From assembly GCF_000427465.1 (NCBI RefSeq), contig NZ_ATYB01000014.1, positions 1,759,570 through 1,823,569 on the forward strand: DNA of 64,000 bases. The letters run 5' to 3'. The stretch is from Sinorhizobium arboris LMG 14919 (GTDB lineage: Bacteria > Pseudomonadota > Alphaproteobacteria > Rhizobiales > Rhizobiaceae). Both the position numbers and the translations under genes were made by a program. Of the stretch, positions 21,129-29,777 are shown piece after piece. How positions within the stretch are numbered: the first letter of the stretch is position 1; every line of letters begins with the position of its first letter. The notes under the pieces were generated by a model that searched no databases, had not been told where the DNA came from, and was given only the letters and a program-made list of their open reading frames with translations.

Positions 21129-21518
21129 ATGCCTAAACGTGAAGCCGTCTATCCGGCCAACCGCCACGCCTTGTACGATGTCCACCGATATTCAGCAGCC
21201 ATTCGCTCCGGCGATCTTCTCTTCGTATCGGGTCAGGTCGGCAGCCGTGAAGACGGCTCGCCCGAGCAGACTTTCGAAGGTCAGGTTCGGCGAGCCTTCG
21301 CCAATCTGCGCGCGGTCCTGGCGGCCGCCGGCTGCAGCCTTGACGACGTCGTCGACGTCACCACCTTTCACACCGACCCGGTCGAGCAGCTCGAGACAGT
21401 GATGGCTGTCCGGGCTGAAGAGATCGGCGGACCTCCCTATCCGAACTGGACGGCGGTGGGCGTCAGTTGGCTCGCGGGATTCGACTTCGAGATCAAGGTG
21501 ATCGCCCGCATTCCCTGA
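21129..21518 (+). CDS. RidA/YjgF-family protein
   Basis: 129 residues. Family features include FVSGQVG, a central FANLRAVLAAAGCSLDDVVDVTTF and the C-terminal PPYPNWTAVGVSWL. RidA proteins deaminate reactive enamine/imine intermediates. It lies 127 bases after the SDR on the same strand and may accompany it. The usual Arg of the active site in the ...R(S/T)xV segment is not seen (PNWTAVGV), so it may belong to a non-archetypal RidA subgroup without deaminase activity. Confidence 0.82.
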   Translation: MPKREAVYPANRHALYDVHRYSAAIRSGDLLFVSGQVGSREDGSPEQTFEGQVRRAFANLRAVLAAAGCSLDDVVDVTTFHTDPVEQLETVMAVRAEEIGGPPYPNWTAVGVSWLAGFDFEIKVIARIP

Positions 21519-21621
21519 GGATCGGCGGCGAACTGGCAGACAGGCGCTGATGCCCCTGGAGCGATATCGCCCGTAACCGCTTGATTAAGCCTCCAAGATG
21601 CCGATACGAGGCCTTCATTGC

Positions 21622-22545
21622 TCAACCGGCTCCACCTGGCGGCATGGCCCTGATGAAGTCGATGAAGGCCCGCAGGGGCGCCGGCACCAGCCGGCGCCCG
21701 GGATAGTAAAGGAAAGGGCCGGCAAAGCTCAGCCACCACGGCTCCAGCACGGGCTCCAGCGCTCCGCTTTCGAAGTGCGGACGCAGCCAGTCCTCGAAGA
21801 TCGAGACGATGCCGGTTCCGGCAATCGCCGCTGCGATCCCGAGATCCGAGCCACCGCCTGCCTGCACCACGAGGGACGTGGGCGGGTCGATCGTCACCGC
21901 CTCGCCGTCGCGTTCGAACTCCCAGGGACTGACTGGCCGGCCCGCGAAACGGCCGCGGATGCAGCTGTGAGAAAGCAGGTCGCGCGGATGCTGCGGCCGG
22001 CCATGCGCGTCGAGATAGGCCGGTGAGGCACCGCTCGCATAGCGCTGGACGCGCGGCCCGATCGGCACGGCGATCATGTCCTGCTGCAGCCGCTCGTCGT
22101 AGCGGATCCCGGCATCGCAGCCCGCGGCGATGACGTCGACAAAACTCTCGTCGGTCATGATTTCCAGCCGGATGTCGGGATAGGCGGCGAGGAAGGCCGG
22201 CACGATGTCCGGCAGTACAAGCCGTGCGGCGCTCACCGGCACGTTGAGTTTCAGGACGCCGGCGGGGCGGTCGCGAAAGCCGCGGGCGAAATCGATCGCG
22301 GCATTGATCTCGCCGAATGCCGGTCCGAGCCGCTCCATCAGCCCGCGGCCAGCCTCGGTCGGCACCACGCTGCGCGTGGTGCGGTTGAAAAGCCTGACGC
22401 CGAGTTCCGCCTCGAGGCGCCGCACGGCGTCACTCAGCGCCGACGCGCTGATATCGCTCGCCCGAGCCGCCTCCCGGAACCCGCCGGCCCGGGCCACCTT
22501 CATGAAAGCGCCCACATCCGCCATGTCGGGCCTGTCCCGTTTCAT
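21622..22545 (-). CDS. LysR-family regulator (2), divergent from an aldo/keto reductase
   Basis: 307 residues. HTH (DVGAFMKVARAGGFREAARA, SDISASALSDAVRRLEAELG) with NRTTRSVVPTEAG; full effector domain. It is divergent from the aldo/keto reductase at 22662. A strong palindrome (22563-22580) lies between the two start codons and is the obvious operator candidate. Confidence 0.9.
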   Translation of the reverse strand: MKRDRPDMADVGAFMKVARAGGFREAARASDISASALSDAVRRLEAELGVRLFNRTTRSVVPTEAGRGLMERLGPAFGEINAAIDFARGFRDRPAGVLKLNVPVSAARLVLPDIVPAFLAAYPDIRLEIMTDESFVDVIAAGCDAGIRYDERLQQDMIAVPIGPRVQRYASGASPAYLDAHGRPQHPRDLLSHSCIRGRFAGRPVSPWEFERDGEAVTIDPPTSLVVQAGGGSDLGIAAAIAGTGIVSIFEDWLRPHFESGALEPVLEPWWLSFAGPFLYYPGRRLVPAPLRAFIDFIRAMPPGGAG

Positions 22546-22562
22546 ATACCCGCTCCACCAAT

Positions 22563-22580
22563 TGTACGGCGTGCCGTACA
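22563..22580. promoter_or_regulatory. Operator candidate: TGTACGGC-gt-GCCGTACA
   Basis: Perfect 8-base arms with a 2-base spacer, 18 bases upstream of the lysR start and about 80 bases upstream of the aldo/keto reductase start. It is even-centred, whereas classical LysR boxes are T-N11-A, so the binding protein is uncertain. Confidence 0.6.
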
Positions 22581-22661
22581 GGCCGTTCGGATGCTAGCTG
22601 ATTGTCCTGCCAATGGAACAGGCTTAATCCCGTTTTCGTGGCTCAAAACGGAGATCAGCGC

Positions 22662-23531
22662 ATGTCCAGTGTTGTAGAATCAGGAACTTTCATGCTCGGC
22701 GACCGGGCGGTGAACCGGCTCGGCTATGGCGCGATGCAGCTCGCCGGCCCGGGCGTTTTCGGTCCGCCGCGGGATCGCGCGGAAGCGGTCGCCGTCCTGC
22801 GCGAAGCCGTTGAGAGCGGCGTCAACCACATCGACACCAGCGACTTCTATGGCCCGCACGTGACGAACGAGATCATACGGGAGGCGCTCCGCCCCTACCG
22901 CGGCGATCTCGTCATCGTCACCAAGGTGGGCGCCAGGCGCGGCGCGGATGCCTCATGGATACCGGCTTTCACGAAGGAAGAACTGACGCAGGCCGTGCAT
23001 GATAATCTGCGGAATCTCGGACTCGACGTCATCGAGGTCGTGAACCTGCGCGCCATGTTCAGCGTGCACGGCCCGGCCGAGGGTTCGATCGAGGAGCCGC
23101 TCACGGTGCTGGCCGATCTCAAGCGGCAGGGGCTGATCCGGCATATCGGCCTTTCGAACGTGACCGCGAGGCAGGTCGAGGACGGCCGCAGGATCACGGA
23201 GATCGTCTGCGTGCAGAACATGTACAATCTCGCCAACCGCGCCGACGACGCCATGATCGACCGGCTCGCCGCCGACGGCACCGCCTATGTGCCCTTTTTC
23301 CCGCTCGGCGGCTTTTCGCCCCTGCAGTCCTCGACGCTGTCCGACGTGGCTGCCCGGCTCGGCGCAACGCCGATGCAGGTGGCGCTCGCCTGGTTGCTGA
23401 AACGCGCACCAAACATCCTGCTGATCCCCGGCACCTCCTCGCGCGTGCATCTGAGGGAGAACCTCGCCGCCGCCGAAGTCGATCTCCCGGAAGAAGCAAT
23501 AGCCGAACTCGACGGAATGGTACCCGCCTGA
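22662..23531 (+). CDS. Aldo/keto reductase
   Basis: 289 residues, TIM-barrel AKR. Catalytic Asp/Tyr in HIDTSDFYGPH and Lys in VTKVG are present; the usual barrel His is replaced by Asn (VVNLRAM). The C-terminal IPGTSSRVHLRENLAA binds NADPH phosphate. Start at 22662 has GGAG eight bases upstream. It is divergent from LysR 2, its likely regulator. Confidence 0.9.
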   Translation: MSSVVESGTFMLGDRAVNRLGYGAMQLAGPGVFGPPRDRAEAVAVLREAVESGVNHIDTSDFYGPHVTNEIIREALRPYRGDLVIVTKVGARRGADASWIPAFTKEELTQAVHDNLRNLGLDVIEVVNLRAMFSVHGPAEGSIEEPLTVLADLKRQGLIRHIGLSNVTARQVEDGRRITEIVCVQNMYNLANRADDAMIDRLAADGTAYVPFFPLGGFSPLQSSTLSDVAARLGATPMQVALAWLLKRAPNILLIPGTSSRVHLRENLAAAEVDLPEEAIAELDGMVPA

Positions 23532-23694
23532 AGGTGACCGCGAATGGACCCGGGGCGCGGCGGTCGACGGACATGCCCGTTTCATCCGGCCACTCGACAG
23601 GAGGATGGCATGACGCAGGAAGAAACCGGGACGAGATTGCAAGCCTTGGCGGAAGGCTTCCGGGCTGGTTGTTGCCATGAGCTTTCGCAGTCTA

Positions 23695-23723
23695 GAGGCG
23701 GCGCGGGAGGTCCGCGCCGCCTC
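23695..23723. terminator. Strong hairpin between convergent genes
   Basis: Perfect 12-base stem GAGGCGGCGCGG / CCGCGCCGCCTC with loop GAGGT. It lies between the aldo/keto reductase (+) and the tautomerase (-). No T-run on either side, so termination may need Rho. Confidence 0.55.
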
Positions 23724-23739
23724 TCGATGAGCTTCGGAA

Positions 23740-23958
23740 TCAACTGCTTTCCTTCGCACGGTAATCGTCGGGAACGATGAAGACCTCGTCGGCACGGCAG
23801 TATCCGCCATCCTTCACTTCCTCGATCAGCACCATTGTGTGCGGCCTTGCCGCTTCGGAGAAATACTCCACGAGCATGTCGGTCGTGCGGTGCATGATTT
23901 CTTCCTTCTGGGCGCGGCTGAGCGCACCTTCCGGCGTCTTGATGTTCACGAATGGCAT
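23740..23958 (-). CDS. 4-oxalocrotonate tautomerase-family enzyme
   Basis: 72 residues. Begins MPFVNIKTPEGALS, so Pro1 becomes the N-terminal catalytic base after Met removal. The remainder fits the small tautomerase fold (TDMLVEYF, HTMVLIEEV). It lies 26 bases downstream of the SDR stop at 23985 on the same strand and likely shares its transcript. The substrate is unknown. Confidence 0.87.
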   Translation of the reverse strand: MPFVNIKTPEGALSRAQKEEIMHRTTDMLVEYFSEAARPHTMVLIEEVKDGGYCRADEVFIVPDDYRAKESS

Positions 23959-23984
23959 GGGATTCTCCCTTCCTGAGGTCTGCT

Positions 23985-24725
23985 TCAGATCATGCCGCCA
24001 TTGGCGCGGAGCACCTGACCGTTCACCCAGCCGCCTTCGGGGCCGGCAAGGAAGGAAACGACCGAGGCAATGTCGTCCGGCTGACCCAGACGCCCCAGCG
24101 GAATCGTGCCGACAATCCTCTGGACCAGTTCGTCGGATTTGCCAGTCATGAAAAGCTCGGTCTCGACCGGGCCGGGCGCGACAGCATTGACCGTGATACC
24201 CCGGCGACCGAGTTCCTTCGAGGCAACGTGGGTCATCGCCTCGACGGCCGCCTTGCTGGCAGCATAGGCTCCATAGGTCGGCCCATAGGCGCCGACGACG
24301 CTGGACGAGAAGTTGATGATGCGGCCACCGTCACGGAGCCGGCTGGCTGCTTCGCGCATGGCCCGGAACGTGCCGGTGAGATTGATCGCTATCTGCTGCT
24401 CGAAGCTGGCGTCGTCGGTATCGGCAAGCGGCGCCAGCTTCAGGATGCCCGCATTGTTGACGAGGATGTCGGCGCCGCCGAAGCCCTCTTCGGCAGCATT
24501 GAACATGTCAGCAGCGGCGGTCGGGCTGCTTATGTCAGCTTGCACCGCGACCGCCTTGCCGCCGCCCGCCTCGATCTCCGCAACCACGGCGGCCGCAGCT
24601 TCACTGCTGCTTGAATAATTCACCACGACGGCGATGCCGTCCTTTGCGAGCCGTAGCGCGATGGCCCGGCCGATGCCCTTGGATGCTCCGGTGACGATCC
24701 CGGCGCGTTGTCCTTTGATGGTCAT
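23985..24725 (-). CDS. Short-chain dehydrogenase/reductase (FabG-like)
   Basis: 246 residues. TGASKGIGR, NNAGIL, SSSVVGAYGP with YAASKAA, and C-terminal PDDIASVVSFLAGPEGGWVNG mark the classical SDR family. Start ATG 24725 has AGGAG upstream; that ribosome site is inside a perfect hairpin (24733-24755). It is followed by the tautomerase gene and divergent from LysR 3. Confidence 0.92.
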   Translation of the reverse strand: MTIKGQRAGIVTGASKGIGRAIALRLAKDGIAVVVNYSSSSEAAAAVVAEIEAGGGKAVAVQADISSPTAAADMFNAAEEGFGGADILVNNAGILKLAPLADTDDASFEQQIAINLTGTFRAMREAASRLRDGGRIINFSSSVVGAYGPTYGAYAASKAAVEAMTHVASKELGRRGITVNAVAPGPVETELFMTGKSDELVQRIVGTIPLGRLGQPDDIASVVSFLAGPEGGWVNGQVLRANGGMI

Positions 24726-24732
24726 GTCATAC

Positions 24733-24755
24733 TCTCCTGTTTGACGAACAGGAGA
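24733..24755 (-). promoter_or_regulatory. Inverted repeat covering the SDR ribosome binding site
   Basis: TCTCCTGTT-tgacg-AACAGGAGA, nine perfect pairs. In the SDR mRNA the Shine-Dalgarno AGGAG lies in the 3' arm and pairs with UCUCCU in the 5' arm. It could be a DNA operator for the divergent LysR protein or an RNA hairpin limiting translation. Confidence 0.6.
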
Positions 24756-24825
24756 TATTCCCGGCACCGCTTCAGAACAATTGGGCAAAGATTGACATGA
24801 GAATTCGGCTGTGGTGAACAAAGCT

Positions 24826-25719
24826 ATGGACCGGCTTGACCGCATGCAGCTCTTCATCCGGATTGTCGAGCGGCGCAGCTTCGCTGCTGCGGCGTCCGAC
24901 CTCGGCCTTGCCCGATCCACCGCCACGGAAGCGATCAAGCAGCTGGAAGACGATCTCGGCGCACGGCTTCTCGAGCGAACGACCCGGCATGTGGCGCCGA
25001 CGCTGGACGGCGCGGCCTTCTACCGGCGCTGCATTGCGATCCTCGCCGAGGTGGACGAGGCGGAAAACGCCTTCCGCGACATGCAGCCCCGCGGCCTGCT
25101 GCGCGTCGATGCGCATCCCCTGCTGACACGCACGTTCCTGCTGCCGCGCCTCAACGAATTCCTCGATCGCTATCCACTGCTGGACCTGCAGATCGGTCAG
25201 GGCGACCGGCTGGTGGATCTCGTCCGGGAGGGTATCGACTGCGTCATCCGCGCCGGAGAGATTGCGGATAGCGGCTTGATCATGCGCCGCCTCGGGATGA
25301 TCACTGAAATCACCTGCGCCAGCCCGGCCTACATAGAAAGGCGCGGAAGACCCCGCTCCCCCGATGCGATGGATGGGCACCGCGCCGTCGGGTTCATCTC
25401 CTCCCGCACCGGACAGGTCATGCCGCTCGAATTCACGATCGGGAGCAATGTCCGCTACGTGGCGTTGCCGTGCCGGCTGACCGTCAACGACTCGGACACG
25501 ATGACCGATCTCGCCCGCCGCGGCTTCGGTCTGATTCAGGCGCCGCGCTACCGCCTGCAGCGAGACCTGGACGAAGGAACCCTGGTCGAGGTCCTTGCCG
25601 AGTTTCCTCCCCCGCCGACACAACTTTCGGCGCTTTACCCCCAGAACCGCCAGCTCTCGCCGCGGGTGCGCGTCTTTATCGACTGGGTCGTCAAACTGTT
25701 TTCCGAAGCCGACCTGTGA
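24826..25719 (+). CDS. LysR-family regulator (3), divergent from SDR-tautomerase
   Basis: About 297 residues from ATG 24826; a GTG at 24811 is an alternative. HTH (DRMQLFIRIVERRSFAAAAS, GLARSTATEAIKQLEDDLG) and ERTTRHVAPTLDG. The effector domain is complete (ending RVRVFIDWVVKLF). The position suggests control of the adjacent divergent SDR and tautomerase. Confidence 0.9.
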   Translation: MDRLDRMQLFIRIVERRSFAAAASDLGLARSTATEAIKQLEDDLGARLLERTTRHVAPTLDGAAFYRRCIAILAEVDEAENAFRDMQPRGLLRVDAHPLLTRTFLLPRLNEFLDRYPLLDLQIGQGDRLVDLVREGIDCVIRAGEIADSGLIMRRLGMITEITCASPAYIERRGRPRSPDAMDGHRAVGFISSRTGQVMPLEFTIGSNVRYVALPCRLTVNDSDTMTDLARRGFGLIQAPRYRLQRDLDEGTLVEVLAEFPPPPTQLSALYPQNRQLSPRVRVFIDWVVKLFSEADL

Positions 25720-25800
25720 CCCGTCGGCGAAAGCCCCCTTCCGATGGAAAGAGCCGATCCGCCGGCGCGCTCCCGTAGCAGTTCTATGCTTGAGAATGCT

Positions 25801-26778
25801 TCAGTTCGCGGTCATCTCGATCTGCGTTTCCCTCGCCACGTTCGTACCCGACGGCGCAAATGGAACGCCATTCGGATTCCGGCGATATTGCCGCGGCGAG
25901 CAACCCATGACCCGTTTGAAGGCCGCGCTGAACGAACTCTCGGATTCGTAGCCGAGCGAAAAGGAGATCGTCGAAACCGAATCGCCCGAGTTCTCGAGTC
26001 TCTCCGCCGCCAGCGTCATGCGCCAGCGGGTCAGATAGTCCATCGGCGTCTCTCCCACCGTCGCCTTGAATTTCATTGCAAAGGCCGATCGCGACATGGC
26101 GGCGCGTTCGGCCAGGTCCTGCAACGTCCAGCGATAGGCGGGCTCGGCATGCATCGCGGTGATCGCGGCGCACATCTGTCTGTCCGCGAGCGCCGAGAAC
26201 CACCCCACCTGATTTCCCACTCCATCCGCAAGGTGCAGCCGCAGCGCCTGAAGCAGCATCATATGGGCGAGGTGCTGGGCGACGAGGAAACCGCCGGGCT
26301 GAGGCTCTCGCAGTTCCGCCATCATCCGCTCCACGGACCAGCGCAGCGCCGCCTGATCCGACTCCTTCCTGATGTGGACGATGGGCGGGAGCGTTCGCAG
26401 CAGGGCGCGGGCGTGCTGCCCGCTCACCGTGAACCGGCTGCCGACGAGAAAGAAGTCGCCGCCGCCATTCACCGTGACCACGCCCCCCGCCCGCGCCGGC
26501 GGGAATATGCTGACGGCATCGACCGGCGTCAGGGCCATGTCGCTTCCGAGCCGAAACGGCCTGCCGCTCGGCAGCACGAAGCACTCTCCGGCCTCCAGGC
26601 GAACGGGATCGGCGACATTGTCGACCGACAGCCAGCACCGGCCGGACACGACCGCATAACACTTGATGCGCTCATGAAGGTCGGAGAACTGGATCAGCCA
26701 GTCCCCGCCGGCATCGAAGCCGGACGAGACGTGGCTGCGCGGTTTGAGCAAAGAAAGCACGTCTGAAAGAGGATCCAT
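25801..26778 (-). CDS. AraC-family regulator with AraC-type cupin domain
   Basis: About 325 residues from ATG 26778 (AGG nine bases upstream); ATG 26787 is possible. The N-terminal cupin_6 domain (CYAVVSGRCWLS, GECFVLPSGRPFRL) and two C-terminal HTHs (LAERAAMSRSAFAMKFKATV; ISFSLGYESESSFSAAFKRV then SPRQYRR). Regulators of this type usually sit beside the oxidoreductase they control; here it is divergent from the molybdenum hydroxylase pair. Confidence 0.9.
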   Translation of the reverse strand: MDPLSDVLSLLKPRSHVSSGFDAGGDWLIQFSDLHERIKCYAVVSGRCWLSVDNVADPVRLEAGECFVLPSGRPFRLGSDMALTPVDAVSIFPPARAGGVVTVNGGGDFFLVGSRFTVSGQHARALLRTLPPIVHIRKESDQAALRWSVERMMAELREPQPGGFLVAQHLAHMMLLQALRLHLADGVGNQVGWFSALADRQMCAAITAMHAEPAYRWTLQDLAERAAMSRSAFAMKFKATVGETPMDYLTRWRMTLAAERLENSGDSVSTISFSLGYESESSFSAAFKRVMGCSPRQYRRNPNGVPFAPSGTNVARETQIEMTAN

Positions 26779-27101
26779 CGAAGCCATCCTGGACGACCGG
26801 AGAGATATTCTGGATTTCGAAGCATAGCTCGTATTCCAGCGGCTGCTTATCGTGGTCGCAAAGCAATGAGGCAATCAAATGATCTGCGGCAGACTTCATG
26901 ATCCGTCGGCATATGGGAGCCCCACCCTGGCAGACAAGTGCGGGCGCTGCCGTCCGCAGGCGTCAACGGGGACAGGCAGTCGCCCGACACTTTCCTCCCC
27001 CAGCCGGCACGAGAACGACCGTCAGCGTCCCTGACGCTGCGCAACGGGCGGCGATCATCGGCTGCCTCGACCACCAGCCTTCAAACCAAGGAGACGCCGG
27101 C
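26779..27101. other. Intergenic region between the AraC regulator and the molybdenum hydroxylase operon
   Basis: 323 bases that must hold the divergent promoters. I see no supported ORF and no clear palindrome beyond a good ribosome site (AAGGAG) before 27102. Confidence 0.4.
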
Positions 27102-27554
27102 ATGACAGCCTTTACGATCAACGGGCGTGCGGTGGATGTCGCCGCCGAATCCGACACTCCTCTTCTCTGGGTGATCCGTGAGCATCTCAAGCTCACCGGC
27201 ACCAAGTTCGGCTGCGGCATCGCGCAATGCGGCGCGTGCACCGTTCACATGGATGGCCAGCCTGTGCGTTCCTGCCAGACTTTTCTGGAAGATGTTGCCG
27301 GCCGGGAGATAACTACCATCGAAGGCCTCTCGCCCGACGCCAGCCACCCGCTGCAGAAGGCCTGGATCACCGAGCAGGTGCCGCAATGCGGCTATTGTCA
27401 GTCCGGCCAGATCATGCAGGCGGCGGCGCTCCTCAGGAGCAATCCCAAGCCGACGCGGCAGGAGATCGTCGAGCACATGGACGGTAATCTCTGCCGCTGC
27501 GGAACTTATGTGCGGATCATCAGCGCCATCGAGCGCGCCGCCCGGGAGGCCTGA
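27102..27554 (+). CDS. Molybdenum hydroxylase small [2Fe-2S] subunit (IorA-like)
   Basis: 150 residues. Plant-type ferredoxin cluster [15 protein letters not shown] plus a distal Cys, and the second cluster domain CGYCQSGQ...CRCG. It shuttles electrons from the molybdopterin subunit. The ATG at 27102 has AAGGAG eight bases upstream. The large subunit follows three bases later. Confidence 0.93.
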   Translation: MTAFTINGRAVDVAAESDTPLLWVIREHLKLTGTKFGCGIAQCGACTVHMDGQPVRSCQTFLEDVAGREITTIEGLSPDASHPLQKAWITEQVPQCGYCQSGQIMQAAALLRSNPKPTRQEIVEHMDGNLCRCGTYVRIISAIERAAREA

Positions 27555-27557
27555 ACC

Positions 27558-29777
27558 GTGACCATACGTCTGCGACCTGGTGACGCCGCGCTCTCGCGGC
27601 GGAATTTCCTGATCACTTTCGGCGGGGTTGGCCTGACGGTCGCCTTCGCCGGACTGCCCGGCGCCGCCTTCAGCGCCACCGTCGCGCCTGCTGGCGCAGG
27701 TGACTACAGGCCGAACGCATGGGTGTTCCTCGATGCGGATGGTGCCATCAGCATCGTCTCGCCGGCTTCGGAGATGGGGCAAGGCATCATGACGACCCTG
27801 CCGCTGATCATCGCCGAAGAGATGGACGCCGACTGGGACAAGGTCCGCGTCGTCCAATCGCCTTCCGATGCGGAGAAATATGGCAATCCAGGCTTTTACG
27901 GGGTCCAGCTCACCGGCGGCAGCGAGTCCACCCGGGGCTACTACAAAATGCTGCGCCTCGTCGGCGCCCAAACCCGCATGGTGATTCTGGCGACTGCGGC
28001 CGATATGCTGCGCGTGCCCGTGGGGGAGCTCACGACCGACCTCGGCAAGGTCGAGCATAAGTCCTCCGGCCGCCGACTCGACTACGGCGAGGTGGCGGCG
28101 GCGGGCTATCTTCCCGACCCTTTGCCGCAGGCGACGGAAGCCGATCTCAAGTCGCCGGACAAATGGCGCTACATCGGACGTCGGGACATTCCACGCGTGG
28201 ACGTGCCGTCAAAGGTCAACGGAACCGCGATCTACGGCATCGACGTGCAGCGTCCCGGCATGCTCTACGGCGCGGTGCTACGGGCGCCGGTTCAGGGCGA
28301 GCGGCCGAAATCCATAGAAGACGCCGAAGCCAGGGCCGCGCGTGGCGTCCTGCACATCGTCCCGCTTTCCTATGGCGTCGGCATCATCGGCGAGACGGTC
28401 GAGGCGACGCTGCGGGCCAAGGAACTGCTCCAGGTTACATGGAGCACCTCGTCCCGGGTGCGCAACTACACCAGCGATCGCCTGCTCGAGGAATATCGCG
28501 CCGCCGCGCGCGATCTCGGCCAGGCAGGGGTAGCCGCCCACTCGGAAGGCGATGCCGCCGACGCCATCGCCGGCGCAGCGAAAGTCATCGAAGCCGACTA
28601 TATGAGCGACCACGTCGCCCACGCCGCCATGGAGCCGATGAATGCCACGGCGCTCGTGCACGGCGACACAATCGAGCTCTGGGCGCCGACGCAAGGTCCC
28701 ACAGGCACTCAGGCATTTGCAGCCGAGGTGCTCGGAACCACGCCCGACAAGGTCAAGGTGAACACCACGCTGCTCGGCGGCGGCTTTGGCCGGAAGGCCG
28801 AGGCCGACTTCATCATCGACGCGGTGTCCCTGGCCAAGGTCGTGGAAGGTCGCCCGGTGAAGGTGATCTGGAGCCGCGAGGACGACATCCGGCACGACAA
28901 GTTCCGGCCCCTCGAAGCACAGCACATACAGGTCGGGCTCGACGCAGAAGGGAACATCGTCGGCTGGCGACACCGTATCGCGGCTGATTCCATCTTCGCC
29001 AGGACCATGCCCGATTTGTTCAAGGAGCAGCATGGTCACGACGACGTTGTGACGGAGGGTGCCCGCTTCAACTACGCGGTGCCGGCGCACCGTATCGACT
29101 ATATCCGCCAGGACAACGGCCTCGACGTCGGCTTCTGGTTCGCCGTCGGGGTCGGATATACGCGGTTTGCCACCGAGTGCATGATTGATGAGGTCGCGGC
29201 GGCAAAAGGGGCCGATCCGCTGCAGATTCGGCTGGATCTGCTGCCGGATCAACCGCGGGGGCGGAAGGTCATCGAGACCGTTGCGCGGATGGCCGAATGG
29301 GAGCGTCAGCGCGACGGCCGTGCGCTGGGCCTTGCCTATTCCGATGCCTTCGGCACCCATTGCGCCCAGATTGCCGAAGTGTCGCTCGATCGCAAGACCG
29401 GCGCGATCCGCGTGCACAAGGTCTGGTGCGCGGTGGATCCGGGCGTGGCGATCCAGCCGGTCCACATCGAAGCCATGATGATCGTGGGCATCACGAACGG
29501 AACCAGCCAGGCCCTGCTCGAGCGGATCGACATCGACAATGGCGAAGTACAGGAAGCAAACTTCGACACATACCGGGTGATACGTATCTCGGAGGCTCCT
29601 GACATCGAAGTGTCGGTGGTTCCCACGCCCGGCAGTCCGATCGGAGGCATGGGCCAGGTCGGCCTGCCGCCCATCGGCCCGGCGATAGCCAATGCCGTGG
29701 CGCGGCTGACCGGCGGCGTGCGGCTCCGCCATTTCCCGTTCCTCCCGGAACGCGTGAAGGCGGCGCTCGAAGCCTGA
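27558..29777 (+). CDS. Molybdenum hydroxylase large subunit (IorB-like), Tat-exported
   Basis: 739 residues from a GTG. A twin-arginine signal SRRNFL (13-18) with a hydrophobic stretch predicts periplasmic export as a complex with the small subunit. Molybdopterin-cytosine-dinucleotide contacts such as LGGGFGRKAE are present. The position where family members carry the catalytic Glu (GxGExGxPP) reads GMGQVGLPP, i.e. Gln. The isoquinoline 1-oxidoreductase class is closest by layout; the substrate is probably an aldehyde or N-heterocycle. No electron-acceptor cytochrome or XdhC-like maturation gene is adjacent. Confidence 0.9.
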   Translation: MTIRLRPGDAALSRRNFLITFGGVGLTVAFAGLPGAAFSATVAPAGAGDYRPNAWVFLDADGAISIVSPASEMGQGIMTTLPLIIAEEMDADWDKVRVVQSPSDAEKYGNPGFYGVQLTGGSESTRGYYKMLRLVGAQTRMVILATAADMLRVPVGELTTDLGKVEHKSSGRRLDYGEVAAAGYLPDPLPQATEADLKSPDKWRYIGRRDIPRVDVPSKVNGTAIYGIDVQRPGMLYGAVLRAPVQGERPKSIEDAEARAARGVLHIVPLSYGVGIIGETVEATLRAKELLQVTWSTSSRVRNYTSDRLLEEYRAAARDLGQAGVAAHSEGDAADAIAGAAKVIEADYMSDHVAHAAMEPMNATALVHGDTIELWAPTQGPTGTQAFAAEVLGTTPDKVKVNTTLLGGGFGRKAEADFIIDAVSLAKVVEGRPVKVIWSREDDIRHDKFRPLEAQHIQVGLDAEGNIVGWRHRIAADSIFARTMPDLFKEQHGHDDVVTEGARFNYAVPAHRIDYIRQDNGLDVGFWFAVGVGYTRFATECMIDEVAAAKGADPLQIRLDLLPDQPRGRKVIETVARMAEWERQRDGRALGLAYSDAFGTHCAQIAEVSLDRKTGAIRVHKVWCAVDPGVAIQPVHIEAMMIVGITNGTSQALLERIDIDNGEVQEANFDTYRVIRISEAPDIEVSVVPTPGSPIGGMGQVGLPPIGPAIANAVARLTGGVRLRHFPFLPERVKAALEA

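Noticed and set aside
28278..29732. 484-codon minus frame opposite the molybdenum hydroxylase
   Set aside because: Antisense shadow of iorB, which has clear cofactor motifs.
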